A stretch of DNA of 7,228 nucleotides from positions 1 to 7,228 of the forward strand of contig JAKLHH010000373.1 in NCBI GenBank assembly GCA_022710245.1, given 5' to 3'. Origin of the DNA: Myxococcota bacterium (GTDB lineage Bacteria > Myxococcota > Polyangia > GCA-2747355 > JAKLHH01). Under the pieces are notes generated by a model, which did not search any database, was not told where the DNA came from, and saw only the letters and a program-made list of their open reading frames with translations. This document shows positions 1 through 5,801 of this stretch, one piece after another (the first letter of the stretch is position 1; every line of letters begins with the position of its first letter). The position numbers were made by a program, and so were the translations under genes.

Positions 1-16
1 TCACGACGAGCGTCAC
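1..16 (-). CDS. Possible first codons of a further operon gene (cut by the window edge)
   Basis: A GTG at 16-14 overlaps the DUF4340 stop by four bases (GTGA), the same type of junction as between the ATPase and permease genes. The frame is open to the edge and reads V-T-L-V-V. GGGAG lies at 19-23, only two bases from this GTG, which is too close to be ideal; a second in-frame GTG at 4-2 would be 14 bases away, which is rather far. Five codons cannot identify a product, and the overlap could be chance. Confidence 0.25.
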
Positions 17-1719
17 GGCTCCCGCAGCACGCTGGCCCGCAGCAGGTCGCAGTCCTTCTCCTCCAGCTCGAAGACCAGCCCACCGTCCACGCGTCCACGG
101 CAGCCGGACCCTGCGTCGCCCGCGGCGAGCTCGACCCGCAGCTCCGAGCTGCGCGCGGGCCCGCCCATCGGCTCGGGCTCCAGGCGCAGGCGGATGGTGG
201 TGGTGGACGCGAGCGTGCTGCTGGTCAGAAAGCGTCGCGCGCGCAGCCTGGTGAGCCGCTCGAGGAGCCGATCGATCTGCGCCGGGTCTGCCGCCGTCCC
301 TGCGCTGCCCTCCCAGCCGTCCGCGCTGCGCACCACCTCCTCGCGATCGACGCCGCGCGTGATCTGGATCCGTCGGGCGTCATAGCGCGAGAAGGTCGTC
401 ACCTGACGGTTGCGGAAGCGGAGCGGATCTGGCTCGAGCGCGGCCCGGGCCTCGAGCGGGAGCCAGAGCACGACACCGCGAGCTCCCTCGCGCCGGACGG
501 GGAGCCGCTGGACGCCGTCCGGGCCGGCGGTCGGCGGGCCGATCAGGATCCGCTCGACGCCGCCGCGCTCGCGGCCCAGCTCGATGGTGAGGCCGGCAGG
601 CCGCGGATCCTTCGCGGCTGGGCGCGCCGCGGAGGTCACCTCGAGGGTGCCGCGCAGCGCGGCGAGCGCCTCGACCCAGGCGCGCACCTCGGCGGGATCC
701 GCTGCTTCGCCGGCGCCCTGCCCGGTGAAGGTCCAGGCCCCGGACTGACGCGTCAGCTCGACAGCGCCGCCGGCGGCACGCAGGCGGATCAGCGCGAGCT
801 CGGGCTCGAGGGCGCGGGTCAGCGCGGGATCCCGCAGCTCCACACCCTTGATCTGGAGCGGCGTGAGCTCGTCCCGCTCGACGCAGGCCCCCTGCCACGC
901 GCCCTCGCGCGAGGCCGCGACCGCCACCTCGGTCGGACGGCCGGGGCAGGCGCCGCCGATCCGGAGCTCGGCCACGGCGCTGCTCGACTCGAGGCGCAGC
1001 GCCCCGGCGGTGGCCGCGGGCGGCGTGGGCAGAAAGCGGCTCGCGCGCAGGGCGACCGCGCCGCGGAGCAGGCGCTCGGCCGCGGCCGGGAGCGCGGGGA
1101 TCCGCGCCTCCCCCTCGAGGAGCCAGAGCTCGCGCCCGCTCCGCTCGAGGCGCACGGGATCCGCGCCCTGCCGCTGCAGGCGCCGTGGCTCGTCCGGCAG
1201 GCGCAGCAGCTCGCGATCGCGCAGCTCATCGAGGGAGCGGCTCGCGGCCTCGAGGATCGCCCGCTCCGCGACCAGCCGGCGCCCCTCGACCTCGACGTAG
1301 ACTCCTTGCTGCGAGGGATCCGCCGCGCCGATCGCGAGCAGGTGACGATGGCCGCCACCCTCGAGGAGCACCCTGATCGCCGGGGGCTCGAGGCCGAGCT
1401 GGGGCGGCGCCGCCGCGGGCGGCGGTGTGCGCATCGCCTCGACGAACTCGCAGGCCGAGAGGAGCTCCTCCACCGCCGCCCGATCGGCGCGAGCGCTGAT
1501 CGGGGCCACCAGGCGCCAGGTGGCGCCGGTGCGGCGCAGCGCGATGGCCGGCGCGCCACGAGGCTCGAGGCGGATCTGCGTCACGCGCTCGCGGTCGAGC
1601 CCCTGGAGCACCCTCGCCGCGAGGTGCGGCTGCTCCTCGCCGCGACGCCGATCGAGGAGCAGCAGCGCGAGCTGGGCGAGCGCGAGGGCCGCGAGGACGA
1701 TCAGGGTGCCGCGTCGCAT
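13..1719 (-). CDS. DUF4340-domain protein, periplasmic partner of a Gld-type ABC transporter
   Basis: The product has 568 residues. A short basic start (MRRG) is followed by one hydrophobic helix at about 5-22 and then a long soluble region, so it is probably anchored in the inner membrane and faces the periplasm. The body reads as four related units of about 130 residues (roughly 45-173, 174-305, 306-437 and 438-568). Each has a strand ending in a basic residue, a Trp motif (W68, W199, W329, W469), an acidic helix rich in Leu, then a beta-rich part. Trp plus helix is the usual look of DUF4340. Units 2 and 4 each carry a Cys pair (C258/C279, C540/C557), possibly disulfides. The ATG at 1719 shares one base with the upstream stop (TGATG) and has GGAGG five bases before it. 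The open frame extends upstream to 2346, but that part is antisense-like low-complexity sequence inside the preceding gene. The biochemical role is unknown; DUF4340 genes commonly follow GldG-like genes. Confidence 0.9.
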   Translation of the reverse strand: MRRGTLIVLAALALAQLALLLLDRRRGEEQPHLAARVLQGLDRERVTQIRLEPRGAPAIALRRTGATWRLVAPISARADRAAVEELLSACEFVEAMRTPPPAAAPPQLGLEPPAIRVLLEGGGHRHLLAIGAADPSQQGVYVEVEGRRLVAERAILEAASRSLDELRDRELLRLPDEPRRLQRQGADPVRLERSGRELWLLEGEARIPALPAAAERLLRGAVALRASRFLPTPPAATAGALRLESSSAVAELRIGGACPGRPTEVAVAASREGAWQGACVERDELTPLQIKGVELRDPALTRALEPELALIRLRAAGGAVELTRQSGAWTFTGQGAGEAADPAEVRAWVEALAALRGTLEVTSAARPAAKDPRPAGLTIELGRERGGVERILIGPPTAGPDGVQRLPVRREGARGVVLWLPLEARAALEPDPLRFRNRQVTTFSRYDARRIQITRGVDREEVVRSADGWEGSAGTAADPAQIDRLLERLTRLRARRFLTSSTLASTTTIRLRLEPEPMGGPARSSELRVELAAGDAGSGCRGRVDGGLVFELEEKDCDLLRASVLREP

Positions 1720-3236
1720 CAGCGCCTCCGCCGCCACCAGACCAGGAGCCCGGCCGCCAGCGAGAGGAGCGGCAGCGCCACCACGGTCAGCAGGTAGACG
1801 CGGGAGAGCTGGCGCTCGTCGAGGAGCAGGCGGATGTGCTCCGGCGTCTTCGGCCCCACGGCGGCCGGCGCAGCCGCTGCGAGCGGCGCCAGCCAGCCGA
1901 GCGCGGCGAGGAAGAGCTCGCGATCGTGGTCGCGCTGCGGCCCGGCGAGGCGCTGATTCAGCACCCCGCGCTCGCTGCCGAGGACGACGAGCCGGCTCTC
2001 GCGCCAGGCGACCGCCACCGCCACCGGCACCGGCCCCGGCGTGTCGACCTGCGGATCGAGGCGCAGCTGCCGCTCGCCGCGCAGCGAGCCGAGGTCCACC
2101 TCGCCCCAGCCCGCCGCGCTGCTGCTGATCAGCGCGGTCACCTGCAGCCCCTCGCGCGCGCGAGGCTGCGGCCTCACCTCGCGGGTGAGCGGCCAGACCG
2201 TGATGCGCCCTGCGAGCGCGCGGCCGATGGGGTGCCCCGCGGCGGCCTCGCGAGAGGCCCAGGTGAGCAGCGGCTGCTCGCCAGGCACGGCCAGCGGATC
2301 GAGGACCAGGTTCTCCATCGGGCGGGCGCCCCAGCCTGCGAGCCACTCCTCGAGGCCGACGCGGGCGTGGCGGGTGACGCGGCGGTCGAGGACGGGTCCG
2401 AGGAGGACGAGCAGCCGCCCGCGCCGCCTGAGCGCGCGGTCGAGCGCGTCCACCTCGACGGGGGAGAAGCCGCGGGTCGGACCGCCGAGGACGGTCACCG
2501 CGCAGCCCTGCAGCCCAGCCTCCAGCTCGGCGGTGCCCGCGGCGCGCACGCGGTACCCGTCGCGCTTGACCTCGTCGGCGATGCGGCCGAAGCCGGGGTC
2601 CGCGTAGGAGTCGATGGCCGCCTCGCCGTGGCCCTGCACGAAGCAGACGGTCGGCGGCTCGCCCGCGGTGACCGCGAGCAGCGCCCGCAGCAGCGCCTCC
2701 TCGCCGCGGAAGGCGGTCAGCTTCCGCCCCTCGGGGGTGATGGAGTACTCGGCCAGCTCCCCGCTGGTGACGTACTTGCTCCGCCCGCCCGACGCGACCA
2801 CGATGACGCCGTCCTTCAGGTCCGCGGCGGTGATCGTGTGCTGCTGCGCGAGGAGCTCGGCCCGCGAGCGGTCGGCGTCGACGTCGACCTGCTCGACGCG
2901 CACCTGCGGCGAGGCCACGGTGAAGCGCCGCAGGAGCTCGCGAGCCTCGTGATAGAGCGAGTCCTGGTAGCGCTCCGGCGGCACCATGAAGACAGTGACG
3001 TCCACCGGCCGGCGCAGCCCCTCCAGCACGGCCACGGTGCGCGGCGAGAGAGAGAAGACCCGGGCGCGGGTCCAGTCGGCTCGCAGGGGGTGACGCGCCG
3101 CGAGGAGGTTCGCGAGCACCAGGTTCAACGCGAGGAGGGCGAGCCCGAGCGCGAGCCCGCCGCGGCCCCCGAGGCGCCCCGCCCTGCCCGCCGCGCCAGC
3201 GCGCGCCGGCGCTCCCGAGTGGCTGCTCAGCGCCAC
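1719..3236 (-). CDS. GldG-like ABC transporter auxiliary protein (ABC_transp_aux family)
   Basis: The product has 505 residues: one transmembrane helix at about 28-46, a large periplasmic region, a second helix at about 480-500, and a final RRRR tail that should sit in the cytoplasm. The stretch after helix 1 (DWTRARVFSLSPRT, 54-67) is the typical opening of the GldG/ABC auxiliary family, and the QGHGE motif at 201-205 is the family's conserved centre. Near the end, LVVLGS (416-421) followed by a DRELFLAALGWL segment (438-449) matches the usual conserved block before the last helix. I chose the GTG at 3236 because GGAG lies eight bases upstream (3245-3248) and the product then starts just before helix 1. 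The open frame runs to an ATG at 3386, but the extra 50 residues are Arg/Pro-rich and overlap the permease gene by 160 bases. With the GTG, the overlap is 10 bases. It probably works with the adjacent permease; its substrate is unknown. Confidence 0.91.
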   Translation of the reverse strand: MALSSHSGAPARAGAAGRAGRLGGRGGLALGLALLALNLVLANLLAARHPLRADWTRARVFSLSPRTVAVLEGLRRPVDVTVFMVPPERYQDSLYHEARELLRRFTVASPQVRVEQVDVDADRSRAELLAQQHTITAADLKDGVIVVASGGRSKYVTSGELAEYSITPEGRKLTAFRGEEALLRALLAVTAGEPPTVCFVQGHGEAAIDSYADPGFGRIADEVKRDGYRVRAAGTAELEAGLQGCAVTVLGGPTRGFSPVEVDALDRALRRRGRLLVLLGPVLDRRVTRHARVGLEEWLAGWGARPMENLVLDPLAVPGEQPLLTWASREAAAGHPIGRALAGRITVWPLTREVRPQPRAREGLQVTALISSSAAGWGEVDLGSLRGERQLRLDPQVDTPGPVPVAVAVAWRESRLVVLGSERGVLNQRLAGPQRDHDRELFLAALGWLAPLAAAAPAAVGPKTPEHIRLLLDERQLSRVYLLTVVALPLLSLAAGLLVWWRRRR

Positions 3237-3973
3237 TTCTTCAGCTCCAGCGCCTTCACCGCGGCGGTGAGGCAGAAGACGATCAGGCTCAGGTGCAGGA
3301 CCAGCCTGCGGCTGTCGACGATGCCGCGGCCGAGCTCGTCGAGCTGCTCGAAGAGGTTGAGGTGGCCGATCAGCGCCTTCAGCCACGGGCGGCTCACGTA
3401 GAGATCGAGCGGACCGACGAGCAGGAGCAGCGTGAGCAGGGTGAAGGTGAGCACCGCCGCCACGATCTGGTTGCGCGTCAGCGTCGAGGCGAGCAGCCCG
3501 ACCGCGAGGCAGCTCCCGCCCACCAGCAGCGTGCCCAGGTACCCGGCCGCGATCGGCCCCCAGCCCGGACCGCCCTCGCCCGAGACGGAGACCACGAGCG
3601 CCACGTAGACCAGGGTCGGCGCCCAGAGGAAGACGTAGAAGATCACCGCCGCGAGGTACTTGCCGAGGATCACCTGCGCCTCGCTGACCGGCGCGGTGAG
3701 GAGCGCCTCCAGCGTGCCGCTGCGGCGCTCCTCGGCGCAGAGGCGCATGGTGATGGCGGAGATGACGAAGATGACGAAGAGCCAGTAGAGGAAGGTGCCG
3801 CCGAAGAAGTACTGCAGCACGGCGCCGTGGGGCGCGGTCGGCTGGCTCATCATCTCGACGAGGAGGTAGAAGGCGTAGCCCTGCACGAGGAGGAAGAGCG
3901 TCAGCACCACCCAGGCGAGCGGCGAGAAGAAGTAGCCGAGCAGCTCCCGGCGCAGGACGGCGAGGAGCTTCAA
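3227..3973 (-). CDS. ABC-2 type permease, GldF/NosY-like
   Basis: The product is a 248-residue integral membrane protein with about six helices (roughly 17-38, 60-77, 107-130, 140-163, 168-190 and 227-243). Between helices 2 and 3 it has the family signature EERRSGTLEALLTAPVS (81-97) followed by a GKYLAA segment, the cytoplasmic coupling region typical of ABC-2 permeases such as GldF and NosY. About 240-250 residues is the normal length for the family. The start codon is TTG at 3973; GGGAGG (3980-3985) lies six bases upstream, and the next ATG codons fall after the first helix, so TTG is favoured. The TTG overlaps the stop of the ATPase gene by four bases (TTGA), which suggests translational coupling. 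It should form the membrane part of the transporter, probably as a dimer with two ATPase subunits. The transported substrate cannot be read from the sequence. Confidence 0.95.
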   Translation of the reverse strand: MKLLAVLRRELLGYFFSPLAWVVLTLFLLVQGYAFYLLVEMMSQPTAPHGAVLQYFFGGTFLYWLFVIFVISAITMRLCAEERRSGTLEALLTAPVSEAQVILGKYLAAVIFYVFLWAPTLVYVALVVSVSGEGGPGWGPIAAGYLGTLLVGGSCLAVGLLASTLTRNQIVAAVLTFTLLTLLLLVGPLDLYVSRPWLKALIGHLNLFEQLDELGRGIVDSRRLVLHLSLIVFCLTAAVKALELKKWR

Positions 3974-4923
3974 GGGCCGCCTCCCGGCTCCCCGGCGTCC
4001 TCGGCGGTCAGGCGGGCGAAGACCTCCTCGAGGCTCGCCGCCTCGTGCCGCAGCTCCTGCAGGTGCAGCCCCGCGGCCTGCGCCGCGGCGACCACGCGCT
4101 CTCGCACCTCGGGGCCGACCTCGCCCAGCAGGCGACAGCGGAGCGCGGGCGGCGGCTCGAGGACGCTCACCTCGCGCACCCCGGGCACCTCGGCGAGCGC
4201 GCCCAGCGCCGGCTCGAGCGCCCCCTCGCAGCGCGCCTGCAGGATCAGCGCACCCGCGCCGCGGGCGCGGAGCGCGGCGACCGGCTCCTGCGCCACCAGG
4301 CGGCCGTGGTGGAGCACCAGCACTCGTGAGCAGACCGCCTCGACCTCGGGGAGCACGTGGGTGGAGAGGAGCACCGTGTGCTCGCCGCCGAGGCCGCGGA
4401 TCAGCTCGCGCACCTCGCGCAGCTGGTTCGGGTCGAGCCCGACGGTGGGCTCGTCGAGGATCAGCACCGGCGGCTCGGCGAGCAGCGCGTCGGCGAGGCC
4501 CACGCGCTGCCGGTAGCCGCGCGAGAGCTGGCCGACGATGCGGCGCCGCACCGGCCCCAGGCCGCAGCGCTCCACGGCGCGATCGACCGCGGCGCGGCGG
4601 CGCGCCCCGGCGAGGCCGCGCAGCCGGGCGCGGAAGGTGAGGTGCTCCTCGACGCGGAGCTCGGGGTAGAGCGGCACGCCCTCGGGGAGGTAGCCGAGCC
4701 GCGCGCGCACCTCGAGGCTCGCGCGGGCGACGTCGAGGCCGTCGATGCGGGCGGTCCCCTGGCTGGGAGGGACGAAGCAGGCGAGGACGCGGAGGCAGGT
4801 CGTCTTGCCCGCGCCGTTCGGCCCCAGCAGGCCGACCACCTCGCCGCGCGCGACGGTGAAGCTCACCGCGTCGAGCGCGGTGATCCCCGCGTAGCTGCGG
4901 CTCAGGCTGGCGACCTCGATCAC
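3970..4923 (-). CDS. ABC transporter ATP-binding protein, Gld/Nos-type
   Basis: The product is a 317-residue cytoplasmic ATPase that should power the adjacent permease. Visible motifs, numbered from the GTG at 4923: Walker A GPNGAGKT (34-41), a Q-loop region GYLPE (77-81) with Glu where many ABC proteins have Gln, signature LSRGY (133-137) instead of LSGGQ, Walker B VLILDEPT (153-160), D-loop GLDPNQ (162-167) and switch His189. YLPE plus an LS-x-GY signature is usual for the GldA/NosF-like branch. A roughly 90-residue C-terminal domain follows, ending in an LEEVFARLT helix. I prefer the GTG at 4923 because the product then opens (M/V)IEVASLSRSYAG, exactly where the family begins. A GTG at 4962 would add 13 unconserved residues and has no ribosome-binding site. 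The 4923 start has GGGGAGGG only at a long 13-base distance. The end overlaps the permease start by four bases. Confidence 0.94.
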   Translation of the reverse strand: MIEVASLSRSYAGITALDAVSFTVARGEVVGLLGPNGAGKTTCLRVLACFVPPSQGTARIDGLDVARASLEVRARLGYLPEGVPLYPELRVEEHLTFRARLRGLAGARRRAAVDRAVERCGLGPVRRRIVGQLSRGYRQRVGLADALLAEPPVLILDEPTVGLDPNQLREVRELIRGLGGEHTVLLSTHVLPEVEAVCSRVLVLHHGRLVAQEPVAALRARGAGALILQARCEGALEPALGALAEVPGVREVSVLEPPPALRCRLLGEVGPEVRERVVAAAQAAGLHLQELRHEAASLEEVFARLTAEDAGEPGGGP

Positions 4924-4930
4924 GGCGGTG

Positions 4931-4958
4931 ATTCTACCCTCCCCGGTCCGGCCGTCCA
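4931..4958 (-). promoter_or_regulatory. Candidate sigma-70-like promoter of the transporter operon
   Basis: On the minus strand, TGGACG (4958-4953, four of six matches to TTGACA) is followed after 16 bases by TAGAAT (4936-4931, five of six matches to TATAAT). The -10 box ends seven bases before the GTG at 4923, so transcription from it would begin at or next to the start codon and give an almost leaderless mRNA. This is an AT-richer spot in very GC-rich DNA, but it is judged by eye only. Confidence 0.35.
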
Positions 4959-4992
4959 CCACGGAGAGGTGCCCGCAGCGGGGGTTGGTGAG

Positions 4993-5742
4993 CTACTTGC
5001 ACTTCCCCGTCGACACGATCTTGGTCGCGCCGGCGTCGCAGGTGCAGGTCCCGTCGTCGTTGCACTTTCCCCTCAGGGAGGAGATGAGCGAGTCCTCATT
5101 GCACGTCTGGTCCATGCCGGGCGTGCAGGCGAGGTTCAGGCGCAGCTTGCTCACGCTGAGCTGGACGGCCTTCGCCTGCGCCCCCGGCTTCGGCGTCGCG
5201 GTGAGACAGACCGTGAGATCCTCGGCGGGCACGGCGCTCGCGGCCGACACCTCCACCGCGCCGGTGAGCGTCACCTCCGTGTCGAGGCGCTGCGCGCCGC
5301 AGAGCCCGACCCCGCTGGGCCCCTCGCAGTAGAGCAGCAGCACCCACCCGGACGGCGGGCTCGCGAGGTCGAGGTGGGTCACGGGCGGCGTGTTCGGGAA
5401 CCGCAGCATCGCGAAGATGACCTTGACGGCCGCGCCCGACGTGTCGGTGGCGCTGACCTCGACCGTCGCGCCCGGTTCGCAGCAGCTCGCCATCGTCGCG
5501 AGGCTGGCCTTCACCCCGGTGACCGCCAGCTCCTGGTCCCCCACGCGGAGGCGTGGCGCGCTGGCACAGAAGCCCGCGGCGCCGTCGAGGCGCAGCCGGT
5601 CGGGCGTGACCGGAACGTCCATCCCTCGCTGATCACGCGAGCTCGGGGAGCTGTCCAGCGCAGCGGCGGGCGCACCGTCGACCGCGACCGCGCGGGTGCC
5701 ACAGGCGGTGACGAGCAGGACCAGCACAACCAGTCGGTTCAT
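4993..5742 (-). CDS. Predicted cysteine-rich lipoprotein with EGF-like tail, function unknown
   Basis: The product has 249 residues. The start MNRLVVLVLLVTAC is a lipoprotein signal peptide with lipobox VTA-C14, so the mature protein should be lipidated at Cys14 and sit in the envelope or on the surface. A Ser/Asp/Ala/Pro-rich linker (about 15-55) leads into a probable beta-rich domain (about 56-200) containing a CC pair at 87-88. The tail has six cysteines at 206, 214, 227, 233, 235 and 248, including a C-x-C, a spacing resembling EGF-like modules. Beyond the lipidated residue there are 12 cysteines, an even number that fits disulfides. GAGGAG (5748-5753) lies five bases before the ATG at 5742, fixing the start; the much longer open frame upstream lies antisense-like within the next gene. 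I do not recognise a named family. It is 59 bases downstream of the TPR/EF-hand gene and may share its transcript. Confidence 0.85.
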   Translation of the reverse strand: MNRLVVLVLLVTACGTRAVAVDGAPAAALDSSPSSRDQRGMDVPVTPDRLRLDGAAGFCASAPRLRVGDQELAVTGVKASLATMASCCEPGATVEVSATDTSGAAVKVIFAMLRFPNTPPVTHLDLASPPSGWVLLLYCEGPSGVGLCGAQRLDTEVTLTGAVEVSAASAVPAEDLTVCLTATPKPGAQAKAVQLSVSKLRLNLACTPGMDQTCNEDSLISSLRGKCNDDGTCTCDAGATKIVSTGKCK

Positions 5743-5770
5743 GGGATCTCCTCGGGGCCTCAGCATAGAT

Positions 5771-5794
5771 CCTTCGTCTGTGAGTGACGGAAGG
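5771..5794 (-). other. Bulged hairpin between the TPR/EF-hand and lipoprotein genes
   Basis: CCTTCGTC (5771-5778) pairs with GACGGAAGG (5786-5794) with one bulged base, leaving a seven-base loop: eight pairs in a 59-base gap (5743-5801). On the minus strand it is followed by ATCTATG rather than a T-run, so strong termination is unlikely. It could stabilise the upstream message or partly reduce read-through into the lipoprotein gene. Confidence 0.4.
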
Positions 5795-5801
5795 CGGTCC
5801 T

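Noticed and set aside
366..1321. Cluster of about eight GGATCC sites
   Set aside because: It looked like a repeated signal, but the sites fall in coding context, mostly as Asp-Pro codons (GAT-CC) or Arg-Ile codons (CGG-ATC-C), with irregular spacing. Codon use explains it.
1720..2346. Upstream extension of the DUF4340 frame
   Set aside because: The extra 209 residues are Arg/Ala/Gly/Pro-rich sequence lying within the GldG-like gene in another frame. The ATG at 1719 has a good ribosome-binding site and starts a membrane anchor.
1836..3401. 521-codon open frame on the plus strand
   Set aside because: It lies antisense to the GldG-like gene, is dominated by Arg, Ala, Glu, Asp and His, and shows no domain, membrane segment or ribosome-binding site. 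GC-rich genes routinely leave such open antisense frames.
4963..4992. GC-rich short palindrome after the lipoprotein stop (CCCGCAGCGGG) as terminator
   Set aside because: The stem is only four pairs with a three-base loop and there is no T-run on the minus strand.
4357..5787. 476-codon open frame on the plus strand
   Set aside because: It is antisense across parts of two recognised genes (ATPase and lipoprotein) and the gap between them, with low-complexity Arg/Ala/His-rich composition and no motif.
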